Below are positions 9,510 to 19,143 of a DNA stretch of 64,000 bases, piece after piece (position 1 is the first letter of the stretch; every line of letters begins with the position of its first letter). A program made the position numbers and the translations under genes. Source of the DNA: Pontibacter sp. G13 (lineage in GTDB: Bacteria > Bacteroidota > Bacteroidia > J057); NCBI RefSeq assembly GCF_031851795.1, contig NZ_CP134696.1, forward strand, positions 6,138,001 through 6,202,000, in the 5' to 3' direction. Under the pieces are notes generated by a model. It had not been told where the DNA came from, searched no databases, and saw nothing but the letters and a program-made list of their open reading frames with translations.

Positions 9510-9783
9510 GCAGTATGGATTATGATTGAGCAGCGCTAAGCTTGGAGAGCTCCTAGATCTACCAAACACAGGCTATAGGAGCCTTAAGATGCACATTTGC
9601 GGGCGAAAGGCGAAATGGATAGATGATTCGATGGGTCGTACTGTCATTTTCTGTAGTCAGACAATGTAGGAAGTCTCTTGGGGGAATGTGTGAGATCATC
9701 CCCTTGAGGAACAAAGGCAGGCTAGGGCAGGTTGATATGGGCGATAAGTTGCAGGTGCAAAACATACTCAACCACGCTGGATC

Positions 9784-11091
9784 ATGAAACCATTTGTTTC
9801 TGCCGATAAAGCGCTGCAAGCCGTCAAATCGGGCAGCCATGTATTCATCCATACCGCCGCTGCGGCACCACAAGTGCTAGTCAAAGCATTGGCGGGAAGG
9901 GCACCCGAGGTGAAGGGCGTTCAAATTTACCAAATGCATACAGATGGGGAGGCGCCTTACGCCAATCCACAGTACATGGAGAACTTTTCCATCAATTGTT
10001 TCTTCATCGGTGCCAATGTCCGCCCGGCCATCAAGACCGGACAGGCGAGTTACATTCCGGTGTTTTTGAGCGAGGTGCCGTTGCTCCTTCGCCGAGAAGT
10101 CATCAAGATCGATGTGGCGTTGATCTCGGTATCTCCACCCGACAAGCATGGATTCTGTTCGATGGGGCCTTCAGTGGATGCAACTCGTGCGGCTGTGGAA
10201 ATGGCGGATGTAGTCATTGCTCAAGTGAATCGCCACATGCCACGGACGCATGGAGAGGGCTGGGTCAATGTCAAGGATATTGATTATCTGGTGGAAGGGG
10301 ATGTGCCGCTTCCTACGCATCCTGAGGTGGAGCTCACCGATATTGAGCGATCCATTGGACGACATGTGGCGGGTCTGGTTGAAGATGGGGCTACCCTGCA
10401 ATTGGGAATCGGTGCTATTCCAAATGCAACGCTCGAAGCACTTGCGGATCACAAGAATTTGGGAATACACACAGAGATGTTTTCCGATGGGGTAATCCCG
10501 TTGGTCGAATCTGGAGTGATCAACAACTCGATGAAACACCGCCAACAAGGCAAGATCGTTTCCGCATTTGTGATAGGGACACAGAAGGTATACGACTTCA
10601 TTGATGACAATCCTTATGTGACGATGATGGACGCCCAATATGTCAATAGTACCAATGTGATTCGTAGGCATCCCAAAGTGACAGCTATCAATTCGGCTAT
10701 CGAGGTGGACTTGACAGGGCAGATCTGTGCGGATTCTATCGGGCATAATATGTACTCTGGAGTAGGCGGGCAAATGGATTTTATCCGAGCTGCTTCGCTC
10801 TCTCAAGGAGGTAAGCCGATTATCGCATTGCCTTCGACTACCCGAAAGGGAATTCCTCGGATCGTACCGCATCTGAAAAGTGGGGCAGGGGTAGTGACTA
10901 CTCGCGCCCACGTGCATTTTGTGGTAACTGAATATGGTGTAGCGGATCTGAAGGGCAAGACTTTGCGCCAGCGCTCCAAAGCCTTACTGGAGATCGCACA
11001 TCCGGACCATCGAGAGGAATTGGAGCGTCAGGCCTTCGAGTTTTATGGTCAGCACTCGATATCCATTCCAAAGCGGAAGACCGATGCGTGA
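9784..11091 (+). CDS. Acetyl-CoA hydrolase/transferase family (4-hydroxybutyrate CoA-transferase-like)
   Basis: This 435-residue cytoplasmic enzyme is predicted to move CoA between an acyl-CoA and a carboxylic acid. The N-terminal half has the family's ISVSPPDKHGFCSMGPSVDATRA segment. The C-terminal half has LGIHTEMFSDGVIPLVESG near residue 225; the Glu of HTEMFSDG is the conserved residue that forms the glutamyl-CoA intermediate. The motif GGQMDFIRAASLSQGGKPIIALPST follows. Length matches 4-hydroxybutyrate/acetate CoA-transferases. Neighbours give no pathway context, so the physiological acids are unknown. Confidence 0.88.
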   Translation: MKPFVSADKALQAVKSGSHVFIHTAAAAPQVLVKALAGRAPEVKGVQIYQMHTDGEAPYANPQYMENFSINCFFIGANVRPAIKTGQASYIPVFLSEVPLLLRREVIKIDVALISVSPPDKHGFCSMGPSVDATRAAVEMADVVIAQVNRHMPRTHGEGWVNVKDIDYLVEGDVPLPTHPEVELTDIERSIGRHVAGLVEDGATLQLGIGAIPNATLEALADHKNLGIHTEMFSDGVIPLVESGVINNSMKHRQQGKIVSAFVIGTQKVYDFIDDNPYVTMMDAQYVNSTNVIRRHPKVTAINSAIEVDLTGQICADSIGHNMYSGVGGQMDFIRAASLSQGGKPIIALPSTTRKGIPRIVPHLKSGAGVVTTRAHVHFVVTEYGVADLKGKTLRQRSKALLEIAHPDHREELERQAFEFYGQHSISIPKRKTDA

Positions 11092-11183
11092 CCTTCAATT
11101 GGGACCTATGGGAAGGCTACATTTCCCTAGAAAGACTGCTAGTTTTTTGGGTCCGGTTGCTTGATCCGTAGGACCGTAAATCT

Positions 11184-11219
11184 AAAAACGGCTATCTCCA
11201 CAAAGAGGTAGCCGTTTTT
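11184..11219. terminator. Bidirectional terminator hairpin
   Basis: AAAAACGGCTAtCTC pairs with GAGGTAGCCGTTTTT around a short loop, giving a U-tract on either strand. It serves the convergent CoA-transferase and Rpn-like genes. Confidence 0.85.
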
Positions 11220-11238
11220 GGGTTTATCGAGGTCAATG

Positions 11239-12223
11239 CTATTTCGCCCCAGCAGATCTGATAACACTTGATGATTGCCCTCGGTGCGCCTCTAGCCACG
11301 TTTCCCGAAGTGCTAAAAGCTCCTGACGGGGAATAGCTGTTACCCCTTGAATAATCTCTAGACTCAGGCCTAATTTGAAGCTGTTTTCGGCTGAATGGAG
11401 TATGCCTTCTTCCATTCCAAGTAATTTCCCCTGCTCGATCCCCTGCTCGATCCCAAGCACTTTACCCTGCTCGATTCCTTTTTGGATGCCTTTTTCGACT
11501 CCTTCCTCCAAGGCCTTTTTGCGATTGAAATCCATCTGATTGTGATAATCGCGGTATCGTTTGAGGCTTGCTTGGTATGCACGGCGTTCCTCCTCGGTCA
11601 TGTTGATCATCTCGGCAATTTCAAAGATTTGCATAAATGGTTCGCGTTTGAAGGCTTTGGGAATATCCGAGAACGTGTGTAGGTGTTTGAACAGATAAAG
11701 CCAATGGTCGAGATCTGTTTCGAGTTCTTCAAGGGATTTGGTGAATTTCGGTAATTCCACCATCACAAATGCTAGGTCCTCAGAAAATACAAAATCTGAG
11801 TCGAAATACCGAATATGCGCCCTGTGATAATACTTGTCAGGCAATCTTGCCTCAAATTCGAAGTCCAAGATGCTCAACAGGCTGACAGTTGAAATCCCAC
11901 TTTCTGCCTTTACGGCCTTGATCGGCAATCGGTCGAATTGCATAGAAGATGGCCCTTTTGACAAAATACTCCTGGGGTTTCCTTTGGGCTTCGAAAATGA
12001 ATTTGGCATTGCGGTCATTGGTGAGGAAGATATCGAATATCGCGATCCGATCCTCCGGGGAGTCCATCCGATGTTCAGAAGAATGGATGGTTACTGAAAT
12101 GCTGGGGGACCTGTGCGGCAACAATGCATTCAAGAGGTGGACCAATAAATGCGAATGTGCCGATTCTCCCAGAATCCGCTTGAAGGCGAAATCCGTCATG
12201 AAGTTGAGATATTTTTCCTGCAT
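11239..12223 (-). pseudogene. Rpn / PD-(D/E)XK nuclease family transposase-like protein, frameshifted
   Basis: Two overlapping minus-strand frames together spell one Rpn-family protein. The N-terminal frame (12223-11852) begins MQEKYLNFMTDFAFKRILGE and holds the nuclease core: DIFLTNDRNAKFIFEAQRK has the Asp and the E-x-Q of a PD-(D/E)XK site, followed by QGRKGRKWDFNCQPV. It then shifts frame near 11875-11885 and continues as LLSILDFEFEARLPDKYYHRA to the end at 11239. The C-terminus has a tandem (K/E)GIEQGK repeat, a hallmark of the family. Intact members act in horizontal transfer and DNA breakage. The break predicts an inactive gene unless it is recoded or is a sequencing error. Confidence 0.8.
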
Positions 12224-12746
12224 GTGTTTGTTGAAATTGGAGCGCCAACCTCCGAAAAATACCTGATAAACAGTTCCTTCATTTTGAAAATGGGTATTAA
12301 CACCTGCTTTCTCAAAATCTCAAAACGAGGGTGTTTGTACGGGGAGGATGAGAACTATACGGGGGGGGGCTAGGGTAAAGGTGCGGTTGATAGGTGCGGC
12401 GTAAGGGATAGTAGGGGCGAGCCTTTGGCGAGGTCCGAGTCGGAATTCGTGTCAAGGGGGGCCGACTGGTATGGCTGGCAAATACATCCGGGCATGATCG
12501 ATCAGGCGAGGACGGAAGCGATAGCGTACCCCCGAAAAGCCCGGCCCCGCGACACAGCGGTCAAGCGGAAATCCGCTGTCCAGCACGCGGGGATACGCCC
12601 AAATCATCCATCAGAGGAACCCATTCCTATGTAGAAACTCAATCGTCAAATGCCTATATTATGGTTAAGTGGATTCAGGTTTTTGCTTCAGTACCTCAAA
12701 CCCTGAACAGCTTCAATGAATTGTCTTATCACTAACTCGCAAATAC
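12224..12746. other. 523-base intergenic region with a repeat copy
   Basis: The gap separates the divergent Rpn-like pseudogene and the coiled-coil gene. It holds a run of ten or so G near 12361-12370 and repeat copy B (12381-12605). I see no gene in the rest. Confidence 0.5.
12381..12605 (+). repeat. Dispersed structured repeat, copy B
   Basis: This copy has a shortened 5' box (GTGCGGCGTAAGGG) and the intact 3' end GGGGATACGCCCAAATC. The enclosing stem reads CCCCGCG against CGCGGGG, a compensated version of CCCGGCG/CGCCGGG in copy A. Its inner loop contains its own hairpin, ACAGCGG against CCGCTGT. Confidence 0.7.
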
Positions 12747-13346
12747 ATGGATGAATTTCTTGGAAAATGGTCTCGAGAGCTGGATGATCTAGAGGTGTCT
12801 ATGAATATGGAGGACTCCGAGCTCGAGCAACGATTTGCCCAAACCCAAAGTAAGTTGGAGGAATGGGTCAAGGACGCAGAACATGCATGGGATCAGTGGC
12901 AACCGTCGGAATCGGCCGCGAATATCAAATCTGCGCTGGAATCTCTTCGGGTTCAAGCAGCCTTGGGAAGTGCGGAGGGGAAAGAAGCATTGACAAACCA
13001 ACGCAAGGAATTGAGCAAGGCGTTGAATCAGTTTCAGCAAACGTGGAGTACTTGGAGCAAGGATGTGGGGGAAGCTTCGGATGGATACGCCAAAGAGATC
13101 ACCGAACAGGTGTCTGCATTTCAAACCCAAATCGACCTCATGCGGGTCAAGTTTAACTTGGGGAAAGCCGACGCCAATGATCAGATCGATGCCGAGGTGA
13201 AGGAAATTCGCCAAAAGATCCACGAAATGAAACAGCGGGCACAAACGGCTCAGGGGAATTCGGACGAAAAATGGCAGTCTGCCAAAGCTGAACTGGCCGA
13301 ATCTTGGGAACACCTCAAATCTGCCATCCAGAAATTGTTGAATTGA
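12747..13346 (+). CDS. Coiled-coil protein of unknown function
   Basis: This 199-residue protein is almost wholly helical and charged, with heptad-like spacing throughout (for example ELEQRFAQTQSKLEEWVKDAEHAWDQW and AEVKEIRQKIHEMKQRAQ). It has no signal peptide or membrane segment, so it is probably cytoplasmic. Trp residues recur in the pattern W..W, which is uncommon in simple coiled coils. I recognise no named family. A strong terminator follows immediately, so it is probably a single-gene transcript. Confidence 0.7.
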   Translation: MDEFLGKWSRELDDLEVSMNMEDSELEQRFAQTQSKLEEWVKDAEHAWDQWQPSESAANIKSALESLRVQAALGSAEGKEALTNQRKELSKALNQFQQTWSTWSKDVGEASDGYAKEITEQVSAFQTQIDLMRVKFNLGKADANDQIDAEVKEIRQKIHEMKQRAQTAQGNSDEKWQSAKAELAESWEHLKSAIQKLLN

Positions 13347-13368
13347 TTGGGAGCTTTCTTCCAACAAG

Positions 13369-13401
13369 ACGGGGAATGCTGCGCGCATTTCCCGTTTTTT
13401 T
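13369..13401 (+). terminator. Intrinsic terminator
   Basis: ACGGGGAATGC pairs with GCATTTCCCGT around TGCGC and is followed by seven T. It lies 22 bases after the coiled-coil gene. Confidence 0.88.
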
Positions 13402-13515
13402 GTGGCTCAATGGGGATTTGACTACTTGTAATGAATTGTAAATTATTCGTTTCATACATTACAGTGATTGATTTATACTTGATTGTGAAATAGATAGTTG
13501 TCGAACCTACATTGT

Positions 13516-14379
13516 ATGTCCCAAAGGAAACAATTACCCTTTCTGCTCTCCTTGCTTGAGGATGACTCACCTACCGTTCGGGAACAGGTTCGGACAGAAT
13601 TGAAGTTGTTTGGGCCCGGTTTGAGTGAAATGGTGACTCCATTTCGCTTTGAGCTGGACGACGAAAGCCTACGCATCCTCGATGAGATCTGTCAAGAAGT
13701 ACGTGAGGAGCACTACACACAAGGGTGGCTTTCGTGGTTGGAAATCGAAGATACGAAGGAAAGTCTCGAAAAAGCCCTCGTCAATCTAGCGTATCTGGAG
13801 TATGGCCAAGATGCCGAAAGTATCCCGGCTATGCTAAATGATCTGGCTTCTGCATATCTACTTTGGACCGAAGAGAAGTCGGTCTCCAGCCTGATGACCT
13901 TCCTCTTTCAGGAGCATAGGTTCAAGGCACCGGGAGATTTGACCTATAGCCATCTGCACGACAACATCCTCTATACCATCCGGGTTCGGGAGGGTAGTCA
14001 GATTGCGCTGTCATGCCTCGCCATTTTGGTGGGGAAGCGTGCAGGCCTTGAATTGGATGGGATCAGCATCCAGGGCAACTTTATGGCTTGTTCCTTTGAG
14101 TCGGAGAAATTGCAAATGTATAACTCCTTCAACAAGGGAAGGCCACTCGCGCGCGCGTCCTTGATGTATATCGAAGAAGCGCTTCGACGCAACCAAATTC
14201 CCCCTGCGGAGATGAAAGCCCGTGTCCACGAGATCGTCGCTCAAATTCTCCGAAAGACGATCGACCAACACCATCAACAAGGATTTCATCAGGAAGCCCG
14301 AGAATATGTGAAACTCTACCAAAATCTGGCCCACGCCCTCCGCGCTCGTGGAATAACAGATCCATTTGGGTTTTCCTGA
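13516..14379 (+). CDS. SirB1/transglutaminase-like family protein
   Basis: This 287-residue protein resembles the SirB1 group. A helical N-terminal region is followed near residue 145 by YSHLHDNILYTIRVREGSQIALSCLAILVGKRAGLELDGISIQGNFM. This corresponds to the family's N-S-x-L..VL..R.G.P..LS.....R.G....G....HF pattern. The usual catalytic-like Cys and His are weakly matched: Cys lies in LSCLAI, but the position often held by His reads GNFM. Family members have no firmly proven reaction. I chose the ATG at 13516; a TTG six codons upstream keeps the frame open. Confidence 0.65.
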   Translation: MSQRKQLPFLLSLLEDDSPTVREQVRTELKLFGPGLSEMVTPFRFELDDESLRILDEICQEVREEHYTQGWLSWLEIEDTKESLEKALVNLAYLEYGQDAESIPAMLNDLASAYLLWTEEKSVSSLMTFLFQEHRFKAPGDLTYSHLHDNILYTIRVREGSQIALSCLAILVGKRAGLELDGISIQGNFMACSFESEKLQMYNSFNKGRPLARASLMYIEEALRRNQIPPAEMKARVHEIVAQILRKTIDQHHQQGFHQEAREYVKLYQNLAHALRARGITDPFGFS

Positions 14380-14409
14380 CCACTGAACCAGACTCGCAAA
14401 CGTAGTTTT

Positions 14410-14442
14410 CAGGCCGGCCATGTGCTGGCCTGTTGCATTTTA
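14410..14442 (+). terminator. Weak intrinsic terminator
   Basis: CAGGCC pairs with GGCCTG around an 11-base loop, followed by TTGCATTTTATT. It is a plausible but weak terminator for the SirB1-like gene. Confidence 0.5.
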
Positions 14443-14725
14443 TTGTCGTATCAATGGTTTTGTGTTATTTCACGTATCTGGAATCAAAGGCCTAATCCAA
14501 CAACTAAAATCACTTTTTTTCGTCGTTTTTTTAAAAATATCGGCTTAATCTCTGACTATTTGCGCAGCGGTCCGACCTCGAAATTATTGGAAAGAATCCA
14601 GCTCGTTTCAAAATTTTGTCAATGATCTGTTTAGTTATTCATAAATATGTTAATCCGATACGCGCTTTGACAAAACTTTGATTATACATATCTTAAAAAC
14701 CTTGCTTGGGTCAATCCTGCCTCAC

Positions 14726-14755
14726 TTGAATATTAGTCCTGAAAAACTAACTTTG
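14726..14755 (+). promoter_or_regulatory. Bacteroidota-type promoter for the pyrophosphatase gene
   Basis: TTG at 14726-14728 is followed after exactly 19 bases by TAACTTTG at 14748-14755. This matches the Bacteroidota sigma-A pattern TTG-N19-TAnnTTTG and predicts a start near 14762, leaving a leader of about 48 bases before the ATG at 14810. Confidence 0.75.
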
Positions 14756-14809
14756 TGTTTTTCCGAATCTTTCCGGTACGATTGACTCTGAGATTTTAAT
14801 CGGTTTTTC

Positions 14810-17224
14810 ATGGATTACATCACTTACTTGCTACCTATCGCGGGAGTCATTGCGCTCCTGTACACCTTCGTCCGGTCTTCCTGGGTAGGAAAACAGGACG
14901 TGGGAGATGACCGTATGGCCCGGATCGCCACCAACATTGCCGACGGTGCAATGGCCTTCCTCAAGGCTGAATACCGGGTCCTTTCCATCTTCGTCATCGC
15001 ATTGGCGATATTGCTTGCCTTTAAGGGAAGTATGGAGTCCTCCTCCAACTTCTGGGTGGCAATCTCATTTGTCGTCGGCGCAATCTGTTCCGCATTGGCT
15101 GGATATATCGGAATGCGCGTTGCCACCAAGGCCAACGTTCGTACCACACAAGCTGCTCGGACTTCGCTCGGAAAAGCCCTTGAAGTGGCTTTTGCAGGAG
15201 GATCTGTCATGGGTATGGGCGTTGTGGGTCTCGGAGTCCTCGGACTTGGAAGCCTTTGGATGATCTACCGGATGACCACTTGGGGAGACATGGTTGGCAA
15301 TGACCCACAGGCGGAATTGTCCATGGTCCTCAATGTCCTTTCTGGATTCTCTTTGGGAGCTTCTTCCATTGCATTGTTTGCGCGTGTCGGAGGTGGTATC
15401 TACACCAAAGCTGCTGACGTAGGTGCTGACTTGGTCGGTAAAGTCGAAGCGGGTATCCCAGAGGATCACCCATTGAACCCTGCGACCATCGCCGATAATG
15501 TTGGGGACAACGTAGGAGACGTTGCCGGTATGGGAGCTGACTTGTTCGAGTCCTTTGTAGGGTCGATCATCGGTACCATGGTACTGGGGGCTGCTTTTGC
15601 CGCATTGCCTGAATTTGGAGAAAGCTTCGGTGGTTTGGGAGCGGTATTACTTCCACTCGTGCTGGCGGGAGCGGGGATCTTGGTCTCCATCTTTGGAACG
15701 TTCTTCGTGAAGGTCAAAGAAGGCGGAAACCCTCAGTCAGCCCTAAATATGGGCGAATTCCTCTCTGGTGGAGTCATGCTGATTGTTTCCTTCTTCATCA
15801 TCAGCTACATGCTGCCTAGTACATGGGACTTCAATGGAATCACCTATACTTCCACAGGCGTATTCTTGGCGGTAATCTCCGGCTTGATCGCAGGTCTGCT
15901 TGTAGGGAAGGTTACTGAATACTACACCGGTACAGGGACCAAACCTGTTACTGGCATTGTAAAGCAGTCTCTTACAGGATCTGCTACGAATATCATCGCA
16001 GGTCTCGGTGTGGGGATGATGTCCACCGCCATCCCGATTATCTTGATTGCCGCTGCGATCTTGGTTTCCTATCATTTTGCGGGTCTTTACGGGATCGCGA
16101 TTGCCGCGGTCGGTATGCTGGCCAACACCGGTATCCAATTGGCGGTAGATGCCTACGGTCCGATCTCCGACAATGCCGGGGGAATCGCCGAGATGGCTGA
16201 GCTTCCGAAAGAAGTGCGCAAGCGTACTGACAAACTGGATGCCGTAGGTAACACCACTGCTGCAATCGGTAAGGGATTTGCGATTGCCTCCGCAGCATTG
16301 ACTGCCTTGGCATTGTTTGCTGCCTTCATGCAACAGGCGGGAATCGCGAGTATCGACATCGCCCAGCCTAAGGTGATGGTGGGGCTACTGGTTGGTTCCA
16401 TGTTGCCATTCGTCTTCTCGGCTATGTCCATGAATGCAGTAGGACGTGCTGCCATGTCAATGATTCAGGAGGTGCGACGTCAGTTCAACTCCATTCCAGA
16501 ATTGAAGGCTGCATTGAATATCATGCAAAAGTATGATGCAGACCTTTCCAAGGCAGATGCTTCGGAGTTGGAGACGTTCAAGGCAGCTGACGGAAAAGCT
16601 GAATATGCCAAGTGTGTGGAAATCTCCACCAAGGCTTCCATCCGTGAGATGATGATTCCCGGTATCTTGGCCGTTGCCGCTCCGGTAGCGGTTGGATTTG
16701 GCGGTGGCCCAGAAATGCTGGGTGGTCTGCTTGCTGGGGTTACCGCTTCAGGTGTATTGATGGCGATCTTCCAGTCCAACGCCGGTGGTGCTTGGGACAA
16801 TGCCAAGAAGATGTTCGAAGAAGGAGTTGATATCAATGGCGAGACCTACTACAAAGGCTCCGAACCACACAAGGCTGCCGTGGTAGGTGACACCGTGGGG
16901 GATCCATTCAAGGATACTTCCGGTCCTTCCCTCAACATCTTGTTGAAGCTCATGTCCGTTGTGGCATTGGTGATCGCTCCAACTTTGGCTGCTGTTTGGG
17001 GAACCTCTGCTTCCACAATCGATGCCAATCCAACCGGAATCGAGCAACCCGCTATCCCTGCTCAAACTCCAGAGGCAGACGTGGAAATGTCCGCTGCTGA
17101 TTTGCAGGAAGCTGAATCCGAAGAAATGAATGCGCTTGAAACCGATGGCACCAACGAGGAAGGTGACATGACTGAATCTGCGCAAGCTGAAGAATCCTCA
17201 GACGAAGACACTGGACAGAACTAA
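14810..17224 (+). CDS. hppA: Membrane-bound ion-translocating pyrophosphatase, K+-dependent type
   Basis: This 804-residue inner-membrane pump couples hydrolysis of pyrophosphate to export of H+ and/or Na+. The substrate-site motifs are intact: [22 protein letters not shown], then [26 protein letters not shown] near residue 225, and [20 protein letters not shown] near 690. At about residue 480 the sequence is [18 protein letters not shown]; Ala rather than Lys in GNTTA marks the K+-dependent class, whose members may pump Na+. About sixteen membrane segments are evident. The last 50 residues form an acidic, Glu/Asp-rich extension beyond the usual C-terminus. The ATG at 14810 gives the standard N-terminus, and a good promoter precedes it. 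Confidence 0.93.
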   Translation: MDYITYLLPIAGVIALLYTFVRSSWVGKQDVGDDRMARIATNIADGAMAFLKAEYRVLSIFVIALAILLAFKGSMESSSNFWVAISFVVGAICSALAGYIGMRVATKANVRTTQAARTSLGKALEVAFAGGSVMGMGVVGLGVLGLGSLWMIYRMTTWGDMVGNDPQAELSMVLNVLSGFSLGASSIALFARVGGGIYTKAADVGADLVGKVEAGIPEDHPLNPATIADNVGDNVGDVAGMGADLFESFVGSIIGTMVLGAAFAALPEFGESFGGLGAVLLPLVLAGAGILVSIFGTFFVKVKEGGNPQSALNMGEFLSGGVMLIVSFFIISYMLPSTWDFNGITYTSTGVFLAVISGLIAGLLVGKVTEYYTGTGTKPVTGIVKQSLTGSATNIIAGLGVGMMSTAIPIILIAAAILVSYHFAGLYGIAIAAVGMLANTGIQLAVDAYGPISDNAGGIAEMAELPKEVRKRTDKLDAVGNTTAAIGKGFAIASAALTALALFAAFMQQAGIASIDIAQPKVMVGLLVGSMLPFVFSAMSMNAVGRAAMSMIQEVRRQFNSIPELKAALNIMQKYDADLSKADASELETFKAADGKAEYAKCVEISTKASIREMMIPGILAVAAPVAVGFGGGPEMLGGLLAGVTASGVLMAIFQSNAGGAWDNAKKMFEEGVDINGETYYKGSEPHKAAVVGDTVGDPFKDTSGPSLNILLKLMSVVALVIAPTLAAVWGTSASTIDANPTGIEQPAIPAQTPEADVEMSAADLQEAESEEMNALETDGTNEEGDMTESAQAEESSDEDTGQN

Positions 17225-17257
17225 TGTCTTTGTCATTACTACTCTCTAACTGACCGG

Positions 17258-17293
17258 CGGCCGCTTCCACTTGGAAGTGGCCGTTTGTGTTTC
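17258..17293 (+). terminator. Intrinsic terminator after hppA
   Basis: GGCCGCTTCC pairs with GGAAGTGGCC (one G-T pair) around a short loop and leads into GTTTGTGTTT. It lies about 35 bases after the hppA stop. Confidence 0.7.
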
Positions 17294-17386
17294 ATTTGGG
17301 AGAATGTCTTGCTGTGTCAGGCAAACTCCCATGGGGAATGTCGAAAGGATTTTGCATCTTGTCTCCTGCTTGAAATTCCTGCCGAC

Positions 17387-19054
17387 ATGAGATATCTGGT
17401 TTTCTTTACTTGGCTGTGTTGCTTGATTTCCACAGCATTCGCCCAAGACAAATATTGGATCTCCTTCACTGACAAAGGTGATCTCTCCCAAGCCCAACGC
17501 ACCGTAGCGCTTTCTCCTGAAGCCTTGGCCAACCGTGCCGTGCTGGGCATTCCCCTTGACGAAACTGACTATGCCGTCAACCCTGCCTACCTGACTGGAA
17601 TCATGGAATCCGCTCAGGTAAAAGTGTTGAGGACTTCGCGTTGGTTCAATGCGGCTTCTGCGAATCTGACCTTCGAACAATACCAACAAATCGACGCACT
17701 TCCATACGTGGCGGACATCACCCCTGTACGGAGTCATTCCACTACCTTGAAAATGGGCATGACCGATGAATGTCCGGAAACTCCTTATGTGGGGACTGCT
17801 GCCCGTCAATTGACCATGTTGAAACTAGATCGTCTCCACGCCAATGGCCTGACAGGAAAAGGCGTACGTGTGGCGGTGTTTGACAATGGCTACTATCGCG
17901 TGGATAGCTTGGAAGCTTTTGAGCATATCTTTGAGGAAAACCGAATTGTCGGAGCGTATGACTTTGTGGACAATGACGACGACGTTTTCAATAGCTGTGT
18001 GCATTGCAAACATGGGACGTATGTCTTTTCCATCTTGGCTGCTAGAATGCCGGATGTATTGATCGGCTCTGCTCCTGATGCTGAATTTATCCTGCTCCGC
18101 ACAGAGAATGACTATTCAGAGACTCATCAAGAGGAGGACAATTGGATTGCCGCTGCCGAATATGCAGACAGTTTGGGTGCGCGGATCTTCACCACTTCCT
18201 TGGGATATTATGACTTTGACGAGGGAGAAGGGGACTATTTCAATTCGGATCTGGATGGGCAAACTGCAAGAATCACCATTGCTGCGGATATCGCTGCCAG
18301 TAAGGGAATTGTCGTGGTGAACTCCGCCGGAAATGCGGGAAGTCGTGGACTCAATGCGCCTGCGGATGGATTCGATGTCCTAGCGATCGGAGCGGTGGAT
18401 GCGTGCACAGACATTGCGGGATTCTCTAGTCGGGGACCTACTGCCGATGGCCGTGTGAAACCCGATCTGGTAGCTATGGGGTCAGGAAACTTCTTCCTCG
18501 ATCCAAGCGGCAGTGTTCGGACGGGTGGCGGAACTTCCTTTTCCTGCCCGATTATCTCGGGGCTCACAGCTTGTATGCTTCAGGCGGCTCCAGAAGCTCC
18601 CCGAGCATTGATTTACGATGCTCTGAAATCTTCTGCCGACCGATTTGAAGACCCGGACAATTCCTATGGCTATGGATTGCCTGATGCAGTCACGGCCACT
18701 CAGGCATTGTTTGAGGGTGGATTCGCGCGAGGTGCCAGCGGTCAATTGCTAGACCCCAGTTTGGGCTATGGGCATCCCTTTCCACAAGAACGCATGGTGG
18801 TGTATCCCAATCCGAGCGCGGGAGATATCCACTTGGCATTTGAATCTCCTCGGGCAAGATTTCCGGCATTGATCGAAATGTATGATCTGACAGGGAGATT
18901 GGTGTGGAGCCGTCAGGAGGAAATTAGCAATGACAACCTGATGGTGAGAATTCCTGCAGCCCGAACGACTGGAATCTTCATGCTACAGGTGGTCGATGAG
19001 GAAACGGGTGCGCGTATCCTAACCCGGAATGTATCCTTTACCCTGAGTCGGTAA
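17387..19054 (+). CDS. Subtilisin-like (S8) secreted protease with T9SS tail
   Basis: This 555-residue secreted serine protease carries the full catalytic triad: Asp166 in VAVFDNGYY, His209 in CKHGTYV and Ser384 in GGTSFSCPI. The oxyanion Asn lies in VVNSAGNAGS. A signal peptide (MRYLVFFTWLCCLISTAFAQ) starts at the ATG at 17387; the frame is open 34 codons further upstream, but that region overlaps the hppA terminator and lacks signal features. An N-terminal propeptide-like region spans about 20-150. The last 80 residues form a type A sorting domain (VVYPNPSAGDIHLAF..MYDLTGRLVW). Cell-surface or extracellular protein breakdown is likely. Confidence 0.92.
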   Translation: MRYLVFFTWLCCLISTAFAQDKYWISFTDKGDLSQAQRTVALSPEALANRAVLGIPLDETDYAVNPAYLTGIMESAQVKVLRTSRWFNAASANLTFEQYQQIDALPYVADITPVRSHSTTLKMGMTDECPETPYVGTAARQLTMLKLDRLHANGLTGKGVRVAVFDNGYYRVDSLEAFEHIFEENRIVGAYDFVDNDDDVFNSCVHCKHGTYVFSILAARMPDVLIGSAPDAEFILLRTENDYSETHQEEDNWIAAAEYADSLGARIFTTSLGYYDFDEGEGDYFNSDLDGQTARITIAADIAASKGIVVVNSAGNAGSRGLNAPADGFDVLAIGAVDACTDIAGFSSRGPTADGRVKPDLVAMGSGNFFLDPSGSVRTGGGTSFSCPIISGLTACMLQAAPEAPRALIYDALKSSADRFEDPDNSYGYGLPDAVTATQALFEGGFARGASGQLLDPSLGYGHPFPQERMVVYPNPSAGDIHLAFESPRARFPALIEMYDLTGRLVWSRQEEISNDNLMVRIPAARTTGIFMLQVVDEETGARILTRNVSFTLSR

Positions 19055-19099
19055 CCATTTCCCTCGAATAGAACGGAGGAACCTCTGATACGAAAAAAT

Positions 19100-19137
19100 A
19101 GGAGCCTGTCTATTGCTGGACAGGCTCTTACTGTTTT
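19100..19137. terminator. Terminator hairpin between convergent genes
   Basis: AGCCTGTC pairs with GACAGGCT around TATTGCTG, with A-rich sequence before it and CTGTTTT after. It sits between the S8 protease and the GH2-like gene. Confidence 0.7.
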
Positions 19138-19143
19138 GAACGG

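Noticed and set aside
12361-12370. G-run as a phase-variation switch
   Set aside because: It lies outside any reading frame and about 140 bases from the nearest gene start, so a contingency role is not supported.
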